From assembly GCA_937894065.1 (NCBI GenBank), contig CALCST010000002.1, positions 62,001 to 126,000 of the forward strand: a stretch of 64,000 bases of DNA, in the 5' to 3' direction. Shown piece after piece: positions 26,232-35,381 of the stretch; position 1 is the first letter of the stretch, and every line of letters begins with the position of its first letter. The notes beneath the pieces were generated by a model. It did no database searches, had not been told where the DNA came from, and was given only the letters and a program-made list of their open reading frames with translations. The translations under genes were made by a program, and so were the position numbers. This DNA comes from an uncultured Parabacteroides sp. GTDB taxonomy: Bacteria; Bacteroidota; Bacteroidia; Bacteroidales; Tannerellaceae.

Positions 26232-26238
26232 ACTCACG

Positions 26239-27336
26239 TTATTTACATTCAGCAGCTCTTTTCAAACGTTCTAAATGACAGAACAGTAAGTCACCATTGC
26301 TGTCGTGTAAATGCATGCCATTTCCCTCACAATAACGAAAGAATGAACATGAGGCACAGCGTCCTTTCTTCATCCAGGCACGATCTCGGAATGGTTTGAA
26401 ACGATGTTCCCAAACATACATAAAATCATCCTTATAGATATTACCTTGCGAATAATCAGAACGGATACTTGGACATGCAGAAATAGAACCGTCTGCCAAT
26501 ACAGAAGCTACACTGATTCCTGCGTTACATGTATAAAAGCTATCACGCACTTCAGCTTCGTAATTACCCAGAAAGCCTTCACACCCGTAGCTGGCTGTTA
26601 TTTTTCCTTCCAGCCGTACTTGTTTGATAAATTCCATAAGTCCCATAAAGTCCCTATCTTCCAATTGGAACTCAGGATAACGGGCTGCACGACCTACCGG
26701 AAAGATTGTAAATAAGCGCCAACGGCGGACTCCTGCTATATAAAGTTCATCTTTCAATTGCTTCAAATAGGGATAATTCCGTCGATTTACACAAGTGACA
26801 ACATCCCATATTATTTCATTTTGAGAACTTAGCATACGAATAGCATTCATAGCACGTTCATAGCTTTCAGGATGTCCACGCAGCCAATTATGGTCATCAG
26901 CAAAACCGTCCAAGCTGATAGTAATGGAGTGCAAACCGGCTTCCAGTAAGCTTTGCAGGCGTGAAGCTGTCAGATAAAGACCGTTTGTCACCATTCCCCA
27001 TGGATATTCCCGTTGGTAAAGCGCCAGTCCTACCTCTTCCAAATCCTTACGTACCAAAGGTTCACCACCTGTGATAACGATGCTTACTTCATGCGGATTT
27101 ACATGTGGAGTTATGCTGTCTATTACACGCAGAAAGTCAGCTGCCGACATATCGGGCATATCAGTCGAACTTTTACAATCGCTGCCACAATGTTTGCAGT
27201 GAACATTACAGCGCTGCGTACACTCCCAGAAAAGCTGCCTAAGCGGATGCATTTTCTTCTGATTCTGGCGCATCTGCCTGAACACTTCCAAAGCCAGTCG
27301 TTTACGTAAAGAAAGTTGCTCCACTGATGTTTTCAT
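26239..27336 (-). CDS. Radical SAM/SPASM enzyme of an rSAM/lipoprotein pair
   Basis: 365 residues. The radical SAM cluster motif is CNVHCKHC (C43, C47, C50; CX3CX2C), with GGEP at residues 90-93 for SAM binding. The C-terminal SPASM region has cysteines in YTCNAG, ISACPS, GRCASCSFFRYCEG and LFCHL that would hold extra Fe-S clusters. This is the layout of peptide- and protein-modifying enzymes. The upstream lipoprotein gene overlaps by ATGA, so the lipoprotein is the likely partner or substrate. It matches my memory of the TIGRFAM rSAM/lipoprotein system found in Bacteroidetes; the chemistry is unknown. Confidence 0.85.
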   Translation of the reverse strand: MKTSVEQLSLRKRLALEVFRQMRQNQKKMHPLRQLFWECTQRCNVHCKHCGSDCKSSTDMPDMSAADFLRVIDSITPHVNPHEVSIVITGGEPLVRKDLEEVGLALYQREYPWGMVTNGLYLTASRLQSLLEAGLHSITISLDGFADDHNWLRGHPESYERAMNAIRMLSSQNEIIWDVVTCVNRRNYPYLKQLKDELYIAGVRRWRLFTIFPVGRAARYPEFQLEDRDFMGLMEFIKQVRLEGKITASYGCEGFLGNYEAEVRDSFYTCNAGISVASVLADGSISACPSIRSDYSQGNIYKDDFMYVWEHRFKPFRDRAWMKKGRCASCSFFRYCEGNGMHLHDSNGDLLFCHLERLKRAAECK

Positions 27337-27791
27337 AACTCTTTTTTATCCAGTTCAAAATCTGCAGTCTGGCTGTCACTACCCTGATACCAACCCTGAC
27401 CATTTTCCGGGTTCATCTTTAACAAGGTAGAGTCGGCTTCATACGTTCCTGATGGATCTTCACATACCACACGTAAATAATCGTATGCTTCCACTTCTTT
27501 CTGATAAATATATTTTCCGTCTTTGTCAGTATAAACAGTGTCATTGTAATATGGAGAAGTTTGTTCTGCCCCATCATTCGAAATAACAGGCTTCACAATA
27601 ACCCGAGCACCTTCTATTGTAGCCTGACTTTCTTTACCGACTACTTTTCCTTTTACTTCATATTTTGCATAAGGAGTACCATATTCTACAGGAATATCCT
27701 CAGATGAATCACAAGAAGTATATCCTAATAAAGCCAATAGTGAAGATAAAATACTGTTGAAGACTTTCAACCAATTTGATTTTCTTTTCAT
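27333..27791 (-). CDS. Putative lipoprotein partner of the radical SAM enzyme
   Basis: 152 residues. An N-terminal signal peptide (LKVFNSILSSLLALLGYTSC) ends in a lipobox with Cys27. Then VEYGTPYAKYEVKGKVVGKE opens a carboxypeptidase-regulatory-like beta domain, with ARVIVKPV, TVYTDKDGKYIYQKE and an acidic, Tyr/Gln-rich end (GWYQGSDSQTADFELD). It overlaps the radical SAM start by 4 nt and is first in the two-gene operon. It fits the small lipoprotein of the rSAM/lipoprotein system. Which residue, if any, is modified cannot be seen. Confidence 0.75.
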   Translation of the reverse strand: MKRKSNWLKVFNSILSSLLALLGYTSCDSSEDIPVEYGTPYAKYEVKGKVVGKESQATIEGARVIVKPVISNDGAEQTSPYYNDTVYTDKDGKYIYQKEVEAYDYLRVVCEDPSGTYEADSTLLKMNPENGQGWYQGSDSQTADFELDKKEL

Positions 27792-27963
27792 AACGTTATT
27801 TTTTATGGTTCTTATCCTCGGTACGCAATATTAATAAGATGTATCGTCAGCAACAAGCTTTTCGCATTAAATTTGGTCAAAACAACAAGATAACAAAAAA
27901 AGGAACACGCATCGAATTTATATTCTCAACATATTCCGCAATATTATACACAAATCTTAATTG

Positions 27964-28036
<73 letters not shown>

Positions 28037-28076
28037 AAACCAATTTTTATTCTAGAACAAAGCAAAATTATTACTT

Positions 28077-28538
28077 TTATTCAACATCGGAAAGTAATTT
28101 TGCAAGAAATTCGTCCAATTCTGCATCCAAATCTTTCAGAAGTGGATCGTCCAAACGAAGTGTGTCGTCGTCAATAAACAAAAGTTCCTCAAGCACAAGA
28201 AAATCTTCATTCGTAAGACTTACTGAAAAAGGCTTAATAAAGTTAGGACTGTCAAAAATATTTTTTGTGGCAAGAATAGAAAATACCGCCCGCAAAATAG
28301 GTGTAACTTTCTTCTGGAAATCTTCTTCTCCATCAGGACTATTCACCCAATCAAATATGATTGTTTTTTCCAAAAGGCGTTCCTCATCATCAAAAAGCAG
28401 AACTTCGCCGCTTTCTGAATCCACCTGAACAAACAAATCACTGAACATTTTCTGTTCTTTTCCGTTTGTTATCTTATTCAGAGCCGAAGTAAAGAACGAC
28501 TCTAATACAGGCTGTACATTTGCTTTATTCTCACTCAT
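28077..28538 (-). CDS. Unrecognised acidic cytoplasmic protein
   Basis: 153 residues, no signal peptide or membrane segment. It is strongly acidic, especially at both the centre (DDEERLLEK) and the C-terminus (FIDDDTLRLDDPLLKDLDAE). The pattern suggests an alpha/beta fold with a long acidic helical tail. I do not recognise a family. The next gene downstream, the DUF6340 lipoprotein, is in another orientation-compatible unit but 40 nt of non-coding DNA separate the two. It could be a partner-binding or regulatory protein, but nothing in the sequence decides. Confidence 0.7.
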   Translation of the reverse strand: MSENKANVQPVLESFFTSALNKITNGKEQKMFSDLFVQVDSESGEVLLFDDEERLLEKTIIFDWVNSPDGEEDFQKKVTPILRAVFSILATKNIFDSPNFIKPFSVSLTNEDFLVLEELLFIDDDTLRLDDPLLKDLDAELDEFLAKLLSDVE

Positions 28539-28586
28539 ATTTATTATGTTTTAATCATTGTCAAAAGTAATAAAAAAACATACAAA

Positions 28587-29627
28587 TTATTCACCAATTT
28601 GAATATTTAGTTTCTTATCTGCCAAAATACGTTCCTCAAGAACTTTGACATAAGCATTCAGAAGCGCTGTGTTTTCACCTTTATCTCCTTCTGACTCTGC
28701 AAAAAACGAAGCTGATTTCTTTGCCCAGGAAAGAGCTTCATCAAAGCGGTTCTGCATCTCGCAAGCTAAGGCAAGATTTGAACAAGCCTTTGCTTTTCCT
28801 GATTTATCTGAAGTTGACTTCTCTATCAATGTCCATTTTTCCTCAGCCAAATCCCATTTACCGGCAGAAGCAAATGCCGAGGCTTCTTTCCATCTTGCCC
28901 CTGTGTTGTGATAATACCAACGTCCGCTTTCCGACCAGTGAGGAATGAAATGCTCAGACATTGTAGAAGCTATATAAGATGCGGCAACACGCAAAGCCTG
29001 GTCAGGAAGTGGCAGCAAATTATTCAACATACGCACATCCGGAGCATATTCTTCCCACATTACAGAATCCTGCAACACAACAGAAGCCATAGGTCTTTCC
29101 TTTTCCGGCAGATAAGTACGCAACACTCCTGTCATATTTACCTTCACAGTTCCATGTTCCATACCAACTCTCAAATCAGTTTCTATATTCTTTTCCATAA
29201 CGAAAAGAATCTTTTCCAATGATATGATGGCATCTGTTCCATTCTGCTCGCAAAGCTGTTTTACTTCCGAAGGCAACAGTTTTCTTTCCCTCAAATATAT
29301 ACTGTCGAGTCGGTAAGGCTCATCAAGCAATCGGACATCTTTAAAATAAGAAGCATTTGCAATTGTTGTTCCGAGCGAACGGCAAAACTCAATCAATGCG
29401 CTGTCTGCTTCGGCACGGCAAGTATCCTGCGATTTTCCATGCAGCATATAAGTATAGCCAACGTCAGAAGGTTGTGCCACGGCATTATTCACCATCAACA
29501 CAGTTTCAACTCCTCTCGGATAAGTTATATCTGCAGGATTGTATGTTTCGACATTAAACTGACGCATCGAACTGCAAGCCGAACAAACTGCTCCCAAAAG
29601 CAAAAAACAAATACTTCTTATTTTCAT
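28587..29627 (-). CDS. DUF6340 family lipoprotein with TPR-like C-terminus
   Basis: 346 residues from the ATG at 29625-29627. That start is chosen over one three codons upstream because MKIRSICFLLLGAVCSACSS is a clean lipoprotein signal. The body has the DUF6340 pattern: RGVETVLMVNN, then DSALIEFCRSLG and DAIISLEKILF. From about residue 240 helical repeats appear (WKEASAFASAGKWDLAEEKW; ACSNLALACEMQNRFDEALS) resembling TPRs. The family is common in Bacteroidetes and uncharacterised. The 5' neighbour is an epimerase gene in the same orientation, 65 nt away; cotranscription is possible. Confidence 0.8.
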   Translation of the reverse strand: MKIRSICFLLLGAVCSACSSMRQFNVETYNPADITYPRGVETVLMVNNAVAQPSDVGYTYMLHGKSQDTCRAEADSALIEFCRSLGTTIANASYFKDVRLLDEPYRLDSIYLRERKLLPSEVKQLCEQNGTDAIISLEKILFVMEKNIETDLRVGMEHGTVKVNMTGVLRTYLPEKERPMASVVLQDSVMWEEYAPDVRMLNNLLPLPDQALRVAASYIASTMSEHFIPHWSESGRWYYHNTGARWKEASAFASAGKWDLAEEKWTLIEKSTSDKSGKAKACSNLALACEMQNRFDEALSWAKKSASFFAESEGDKGENTALLNAYVKVLEERILADKKLNIQIGE

Positions 29628-29692
29628 ATTCAACATTTTATACTTGCCGGAATATCATATCCACAACATTCCGGCAATTCATATTAACAACA

Positions 29693-30544
29693 TCAAATTA
29701 TATCGCAGACCGCCTTGAAATATCCGATAGATTCAGCAATTCCAAGGAACGGGTCTTTCATATCTTTTTCATATTCCAGGCTGCAAACTCCTGTATAGTT
29801 TACTTCGCGCATAACTTTGATAAGAGCCGGGAAATCTATTTTTCCTCGTCCAATCTCGATTCCCTTTCCTGCCTTCGAAGCATCAGTAACATCTTTTATA
29901 TGCACGTCGAAAACACGTGTGTGATATTTCCTGAAATCAGCAACAGGGTCGCATCCGTTACGCAAATCATGACCGACATCCAGACACATTCCGATGCGCG
30001 GGTCCAAATCCTTGGTATGTTCCCAAACGTCTGTTGCATCAGGATAAGTCTTTATATCTGGTCCGTGAAGGTGAATAGCATAATTGAAATCATATTCTTT
30101 CACCTTTTTATCAACATAAGGCAGTAATTCATAGTTTGGCACACCCACAATTGTCTTTACACCTACTCTTTTCGCATATTCGAAATACTTGTCAACTTCC
30201 TCTTCCGATTTCATATATATCGGACCTACAGCGTAACCCGTAACTCCATAAGACGCACATTTTTCATGGAAAGCCTTTATCTGCTCATCTGTGCTATCAA
30301 AAGGAAGATGGAAATTCTTGATACACAAATAATGTATATCCAGACGCTTCAATGTTTTAAGAGTAGTTTCCAAATCGAAATTGACAAAAGTATATCCTGC
30401 CATTCCCAATTTGAAAGGATTCACAGCCTTGGGCTTCTTTGCCACAACAGGATCTGCAGCTGCTTCTCTCGGGATTTGCAATCCACCGACTGCCAATGCT
30501 CCCAACAGACTTTGTTTAAAAAAAGTTCTTCTTGATTTTTCCAT
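29693..30544 (-). CDS. Exported sugar phosphate isomerase/epimerase-like TIM barrel
   Basis: 283 residues of the xylose isomerase-like AP endonuclease 2 superfamily (PF01261 type). A twin-arginine signal (KSRRTFFKQSLLGALAVGG) sends a folded protein out through Tat. The barrel shows metal-site landmarks IGMCLDVGHDLRNG, RVFDVHIKDVTD and GVCSLEYEKDM, where His, Asp and Glu would bind a divalent ion. The likely substrate is a sugar or inositol-type polyol, but it cannot be specified. It lies between the DUF6340 gene and valS. Confidence 0.85.
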   Translation of the reverse strand: MEKSRRTFFKQSLLGALAVGGLQIPREAAADPVVAKKPKAVNPFKLGMAGYTFVNFDLETTLKTLKRLDIHYLCIKNFHLPFDSTDEQIKAFHEKCASYGVTGYAVGPIYMKSEEEVDKYFEYAKRVGVKTIVGVPNYELLPYVDKKVKEYDFNYAIHLHGPDIKTYPDATDVWEHTKDLDPRIGMCLDVGHDLRNGCDPVADFRKYHTRVFDVHIKDVTDASKAGKGIEIGRGKIDFPALIKVMREVNYTGVCSLEYEKDMKDPFLGIAESIGYFKAVCDII

Positions 30545-30616
30545 TGCACTTAGATTTTATATTTACTGCATCCCAAAGATAACAATTTATAAAAACAGAC
30601 TGGCAATATAATAACA

Positions 30617-30654
30617 AAAAATGTCCCGGACGAAAAAACATCCGGGACATTTTT
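30617..30654 (-). terminator. Terminator after valS
   Basis: Stem AAAATGTCCCGGA/TCCGGGACATTTT with a 10-nt loop; T-rich on both sides, so it could act in either direction. It lies between a copy of the GTTGACAAG repeat and the epimerase start. Confidence 0.8.
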
Positions 30655-30670
30655 CTATAGCTTCGCCATA

Positions 30671-30744
30671 AGTTGATAAGAGACGAGTTAACAAGTTGAC
30701 AAGACACAAATCCTTGTCAACTCGTTTCTGAAGCCTTGTCAACT
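30671..30744. repeat. GTTGACAAG/CTTGTCAAC intergenic repeat, copy 2
   Basis: Outer arms AGTTGATAAG (30671-30680) and CTTGTCAACT (ending 30744), and inner arms ACAAGTTGACAAG and CTTGTCAACTCGT. It begins 5 nt past the valS stop. Confidence 0.7.
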
Positions 30745-30749
30745 AAAAA

Positions 30750-33380
30750 TTATTTTTTCAAAGCTGCAATACTTTCCTCAATAGATTTAATCTTTGATTC
30801 AGCATCAGCCTGCTTTTTACGTTCCATTTCGATTACCTTAGCCGGAGCCTTGCTAACAAAGTTTTCGTTGCCCAGCTTTTTCATTACTGAAGCAAGGAAG
30901 CCCTGCTGATATTTCAACTCTTCTTCAAGCTTAGCCAATTCTTCTTCAACATTGATAAGGTTGCCAAGAGGAACTGCATATTCAGTTGTTCCAACCATAA
31001 ATGCTGCCGCTCCTTCTGATTTAGCCTCAACAACTGAAATAGAAGAAAGATTACACATTTTCTCGATAACCGCATTCATTGAAGCAACCGGACTTTCACC
31101 CAAAACTTCAAGAGACAAAGTTTCTTTCTGAGCAATTGCCTTCTGCAAACGAATTGTGCGGACACCGCTGATTACTTCCTTCGCTACTTCCATAACAGAA
31201 AGCAAAGCTTCATCCACAGTTGTATCTTCCTTCATAGGATCAACCATCAAGCTTTCGCCCGGTTTGCGTTCAACAAGCTGCTGCCACAATTCTTCTGTGA
31301 TAAATGGCATGAACGGATGAAGCAGGTGAAGCAATTTGTCCATAAAGCCTAATGTTGCCTGATATGTCTTGGCATCGATTGGCTGTCCGAACGCCGGTTT
31401 GATCATTTCCAGATACCAGCTTGAGAACTCGTCCCAGAACAATTTATAGATTGCCATCAAAGCTTCGCTCAAGCGATATTTGTTGAACAAGTCGTCAACT
31501 TCAGCAGTAACAGCATTTATCTTTGACTCGAACCACTTAACTGCAAGTTCAGCAGAAGCAGGAGTTGCAACTTCTTCAGATACAGACCAACCTTTAATCA
31601 GACGGAATGCGTTCCAAATCTTGTTGTTGAAGTTACGTCCCTGTTCGCACAATGCGTCATCGAACAAGATATCGTTACCAGCCGGAGCCGACAACATCAT
31701 ACCCATGCGGACACCGTCAGCACCATATTTCTCAATCAAATCCAGTGGATCAGGTGAATTACCCAATGATTTAGACATCTTGCGTCCAAGTTTGTCACGA
31801 ACAATACCAGTGAAATATACATTTCTGAATGGCATATCACCCATATATTCGTAACCCGCCATAATCATACGTGCAACCCAGAAGAAGATAATATCCGGAC
31901 CAGTCACCAAGTCGCTTGTCGGATAATAATATTTCAATTCTTCGTTGCCTGGATTATTGATACCATTGAACAATGAAATTGGCCACAACCAAGAAGAGAA
32001 CCATGTATCCAAACAATCTTCGTCCTGACGCAAATCTTCAACTTTCAAAGAATCATTGCCAGTCTTTTCTTTTGCAAGCTTCAATGCTTCCTCAGCTGTT
32101 TCGGCAACTACGAAACCTCCTTCAGGCAAGAAGTAAGCCGGGATGCGGTGTCCCCACCACAACTGACGACTAATACACCAGTCTTTGATATTTTCCAACC
32201 AGTTCTTGTATGTATTCTTATACTTTGGAGGATAGAATTTCAATTCATCGTTCATTACCGGTGGCAAAGCCATGTCAGCAAAATGCTGCATCTTAAGGAA
32301 CCACTGCATTGACAGTTTCGGTTCGATAGCAACATTTGTACGTTCTGAGAAACCAACCTTGTTTGTATAAGCTTCAACTTTTTCCAACAAACCGGCAGCT
32401 GCAAGATCTTTTTCAATCTGCTCACGAACGTCGAAACGGTCCATTCCGACATACATACCTGCTGCTTCGCTCAAAGTTCCGTTATCGTTGAAAATATCAA
32501 TTGAAGGCAAGTTATATTTCTCGCCCAACATATAGTCGTTCACATCGTGAGCCGGAGTAACCTTCAAGCAACCTGTACCGAATTCGATATCTACATAATC
32601 GTCCTCGATTACTGGAATAACACGGTTAACAAGAGGAACAATCACCTTCTTGCCCTTCAACCACTGGTTCTTAGGGTCGTTAGGATTGATACACATTGCT
32701 GTATCACCCATGATTGTTTCCGGACGAGTTGTAGCAACCACTGCATAACGTCCTTCAGGATCACCCTCAACTTTATAGCGAAGATAGAACAACTTGCTGT
32801 GTTCTTCCTTATAGATTACTTCTTCATCAGAAAGAGCAGTCAAAGCTTTCGGGTCCCAGTTCACCATACGTACGCCACGGTAAATCAAGCCTTTGTTGTA
32901 AAGGTCAACAAACACTTTGATAACGCTTGCGCTGCGTTCTTCATCCATAGTGAAAGCTGTGCGATCCCAGTCGCATGAAGCTCCAAGTTTACGAAGCTGT
33001 TTCAGGATGATTCCACCGTGTTCGTCAGTCCATTCCCATGCATGTTTCAAGAATTCCTCGCGAGTCAAGTCTGTTTTCTTGATTCCCTGCTGAGCCAAAC
33101 GGTTTACGACCTTTGCTTCTGTAGCAATAGATGCGTGGTCTGTTCCAGGAACCCAGCATGCATTCTTACCTTTCATACGTGCGCGGCGCACAAGGATATC
33201 CTGAATGGTGTTGTTAAGCATGTGTCCCATGTGAAGCACACCTGTAACATTTGGAGGAGGAATAACGACTGTATAAGGTTCACGGCCGTCTGGTTTTGAA
33301 CTGAATAGTTTGTTGTCCAGCCAATACTGGTACCACTTTCCCTCTACATCTGCGGGATTGTACTTACTTGCTAATTCCAT
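30750..33380 (-). CDS. valS: Valyl-tRNA synthetase
   Basis: Class I synthetase charging tRNA-Val, 876 residues, the normal bacterial length. The HIGH-type motif is PPPNVTGVLHMGH (41-53) and the KMSKS motif is at about 533-537 (GRKMSKSLGNSPDP). The CP1 editing domain has ATTRPETIMGDTA and the tRNA-binding tail ends in a coiled coil (EEELAKLEEELKYQQGFL, then KKQADAESKIKSIEESIAALKK). A stretch with hairpins precedes it, but no T-box, which is absent in this phylum in any case. Confidence 0.98.
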   Translation of the reverse strand: MELASKYNPADVEGKWYQYWLDNKLFSSKPDGREPYTVVIPPPNVTGVLHMGHMLNNTIQDILVRRARMKGKNACWVPGTDHASIATEAKVVNRLAQQGIKKTDLTREEFLKHAWEWTDEHGGIILKQLRKLGASCDWDRTAFTMDEERSASVIKVFVDLYNKGLIYRGVRMVNWDPKALTALSDEEVIYKEEHSKLFYLRYKVEGDPEGRYAVVATTRPETIMGDTAMCINPNDPKNQWLKGKKVIVPLVNRVIPVIEDDYVDIEFGTGCLKVTPAHDVNDYMLGEKYNLPSIDIFNDNGTLSEAAGMYVGMDRFDVREQIEKDLAAAGLLEKVEAYTNKVGFSERTNVAIEPKLSMQWFLKMQHFADMALPPVMNDELKFYPPKYKNTYKNWLENIKDWCISRQLWWGHRIPAYFLPEGGFVVAETAEEALKLAKEKTGNDSLKVEDLRQDEDCLDTWFSSWLWPISLFNGINNPGNEELKYYYPTSDLVTGPDIIFFWVARMIMAGYEYMGDMPFRNVYFTGIVRDKLGRKMSKSLGNSPDPLDLIEKYGADGVRMGMMLSAPAGNDILFDDALCEQGRNFNNKIWNAFRLIKGWSVSEEVATPASAELAVKWFESKINAVTAEVDDLFNKYRLSEALMAIYKLFWDEFSSWYLEMIKPAFGQPIDAKTYQATLGFMDKLLHLLHPFMPFITEELWQQLVERKPGESLMVDPMKEDTTVDEALLSVMEVAKEVISGVRTIRLQKAIAQKETLSLEVLGESPVASMNAVIEKMCNLSSISVVEAKSEGAAAFMVGTTEYAVPLGNLINVEEELAKLEEELKYQQGFLASVMKKLGNENFVSKAPAKVIEMERKKQADAESKIKSIEESIAALKK

Positions 33381-33425
33381 TTGATTTATCTGTTTTTCTT
33401 AAATTTCTGTTTCATTAAGCCGAAT

Positions 33426-33487
33426 GGGCTTAGCTTGTCCGGAGAAAAATCTCACACAAGCCCTTCCCGATTAGGCTCATTAGCCTA
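33426..33487 (-). other. Paired hairpins upstream of valS
   Basis: Two stems lie in the 131-nt gap before valS: TAGGCT/AGCCTA (33472-33487) and a GGGCTT-ACAAGC combination at 33426-33463. They may end the preceding GHL10 transcript or fold in the valS leader. No T run follows either stem. Confidence 0.35.
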
Positions 33488-33511
33488 CAAAATTAGTGAA
33501 TTTAAATGAAT

Positions 33512-35041
33512 TTACAGCTTGACTTTCTTAGATTTTCCGTTACTTTCGTTGTGAAAGCGGTCCACAGCCGTAACCACATATTTGTATTTCACCTTTCCGT
33601 CGTCATAAGGAAGCTTGTAAAAGCAGTTTCGGGTGATTTTCACAATCTTTGCCGGATTGCTCAAATCAACTGTTTCCTTGTTGTCGAATCTGTAAACTAC
33701 GAAATAGTTTGCCAGCTCCGGATTTGTCTTGCTCTGCTCTGCCTGCCAGTGAAGGATATATCCGTCGGCAGTCCATTCTGTTTTCAGCTTCTTCACTTCC
33801 TCAGGAGCTTTGTTGTGCATATGTGTATATGCCGGAATAAGAGCCGGATAGCGGTGATAATTCCGTTTAAGGCTGTCGGCAACTCCGCCATTGTCCCAAA
33901 GAATTTCATTTGCCGGCCAGAAGCAGTTGCCGCCTACGTTTGGAAGTCGTCTTTCCATACGCATCTTGCGTGTAAGCTGTTCTGCCTTCATTGTGCGTGC
34001 CACATCCTGACCGAAATACAAATGTCCGCCATAAGCGTTTTTATTCCACCATTTTGCAAGAGTTGAATAGTCGGCAGCCGGATGACCTATCTCCCAATAA
34101 ATCTGAGGCATATTATAGTCAATCCATCCCTGTTTTACCCAATGAAGAACATCGGCATACAAGTCGTCGTAGTTCTGTAATCCTTTGGTTTTACTACCGG
34201 AACCGTCCGGAGTGCTTCGCTGGTTGCGATAAATACCGAACGGACTTATACCGAAACGCACCCAAGGTTTAGTCAGAAGAATTGTTCGTTTGATTTCGCT
34301 CACAAGTTTATTCACATTGTCGCGGCGCCAGTCTGCACGCTGCGATTCGGTGAATCCTTCCGGAATTCCGTATTTTCGGAAACTGTGTTCGTCAGGGAAC
34401 GACATTCCGGCAACCGGATACGGATAGAAATAGTCGTCCATATGGATTGCGTCAACGTCATATCTAGTAACAATATCCCTAATCACACGGCAAATGAAAT
34501 CGCGGCAATCAGGAATTCCAGGGTCAAACAATATCTGCTTGTTATAAGTCACGAACCATTCCGGATGCTTGTAGTAAATATGGTTGTCGGCAAATTTTGT
34601 ATTTCCGGCTGTACTTGCTCTGTAAGGATTCAGCCATGCGTGAAATTCCATATTGCGCTTGTGGCATTCCTTGATTAGAAAAGCCATCACATCAAAATTT
34701 CCTTCCGGAGCAACACCTTGTTCACCTGTATAGAAGCGGCTCCAAGGTTCTAGCTTTGAACGATAGAAAGCGTCGGCTTCCGGACGAACCTGAAATATTA
34801 TGGCATTAATACCGCAACGCTGCAAATAATTCAGCTTGCGGATAAAACTCTTTCGCATCTCGGCAACAGACATTTCGCTGTATTCACTTTGGAAAGCAGT
34901 CTGTATCCAAGCTCCGCGAAACTCCCGTTTCGGACTTTTATAAACATTTTCCGTGCTCTCAATATGTCGGCTGGAAGAACACGATGCTGCCAGCAAAACC
35001 AAACAAGCCCATAAAAGGACGGCCAATTTATTAGTCTTCAT
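33512..35041 (-). CDS. GHL10-family lipoprotein glycoside hydrolase (DigH/YngK-like)
   Basis: 509 residues from the ATG at 35039-35041; the lipobox LLAASC follows MKTNKLAVLLWACL. The glycosyl-hydrolase-like 10 domain (PF02638 type) spans about residues 35-350: EFRGAWIQTAF, INAIIFQVRPEADAFY, FHAWLNPYRAS and VDAIHMDDYFYPYP, with acidic residues placed like GH10 catalytic sites. The C-terminal part has a fibronectin-like segment (VVYRFDNKETVDL; VTAVDRFHNES). E. coli DigH cuts denuded peptidoglycan glycans; that substrate is plausible but not shown here. It is followed by valS in the same orientation. Confidence 0.88.
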   Translation of the reverse strand: MKTNKLAVLLWACLVLLAASCSSSRHIESTENVYKSPKREFRGAWIQTAFQSEYSEMSVAEMRKSFIRKLNYLQRCGINAIIFQVRPEADAFYRSKLEPWSRFYTGEQGVAPEGNFDVMAFLIKECHKRNMEFHAWLNPYRASTAGNTKFADNHIYYKHPEWFVTYNKQILFDPGIPDCRDFICRVIRDIVTRYDVDAIHMDDYFYPYPVAGMSFPDEHSFRKYGIPEGFTESQRADWRRDNVNKLVSEIKRTILLTKPWVRFGISPFGIYRNQRSTPDGSGSKTKGLQNYDDLYADVLHWVKQGWIDYNMPQIYWEIGHPAADYSTLAKWWNKNAYGGHLYFGQDVARTMKAEQLTRKMRMERRLPNVGGNCFWPANEILWDNGGVADSLKRNYHRYPALIPAYTHMHNKAPEEVKKLKTEWTADGYILHWQAEQSKTNPELANYFVVYRFDNKETVDLSNPAKIVKITRNCFYKLPYDDGKVKYKYVVTAVDRFHNESNGKSKKVKL

Positions 35042-35146
35042 CTCAAACTTGGTTTTCAAGGAAAAATGCCTTTCTATATATCTAAAGGCCTGTTTCCTTT
35101 AATATCTAAATTTCAATCTATTACATTTTCAACGTAATTCTCCGCC

Positions 35147-35233
35147 GTGAAAAACTTTTTTCATCGGGAAGAAAAAAGTTTTTCATATAAGAGAAAATAA
35201 ATTTTCATCCGCATGAAAAAGTTTTTCCATCCG
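35147..35233. repeat. Tandem array of a roughly 22-nt palindromic unit, array A
   Basis: Four head-to-tail units, each a near-palindrome of the form ATGAAAAAnTTTTTCAT, starting at about 35147, 35168, 35191 and 35213 and joined by CGG, ATAA, CCGC and CCG. The preceding 30 bases also match array B at 46368 onward. No coding potential is seen. Confidence 0.65.
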
Positions 35234-35320
35234 AATCCACGGCAATAAAATATCGGAGTATCCAATCACTGGTTCCGGAAATTTGGCAAAATTAGCCTAT
35301 TCTGCTCAAAAAACAAAAGA

Positions 35321-35352
35321 TTTGCCAGGGTTCATGTTTTTATGTAGTTTTG
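35321..35352 (+). promoter_or_regulatory. Promoter of uvrA
   Basis: TTTG at 35321-35324, a 20-nt spacer and TAGTTTTG at 35345-35352 lie 30 nt before the ATG at 35382. Its position shows that reading frame upstream of 35382 is not translated. Confidence 0.75.
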
Positions 35353-35381
35353 CATACATAAGTATAAAGGTCACAAATATT

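Noticed and set aside
33381..33511. T-box leader for valS
   Set aside because: No T-box sequence or specifier loop is visible, and this phylum does not generally use T-boxes; only short hairpins occur.
35283..35381. Upstream extension of uvrA by 33 codons
   Set aside because: The -33 and -7 promoter boxes fall inside this stretch and family proteins start at MSESN-like sequence.
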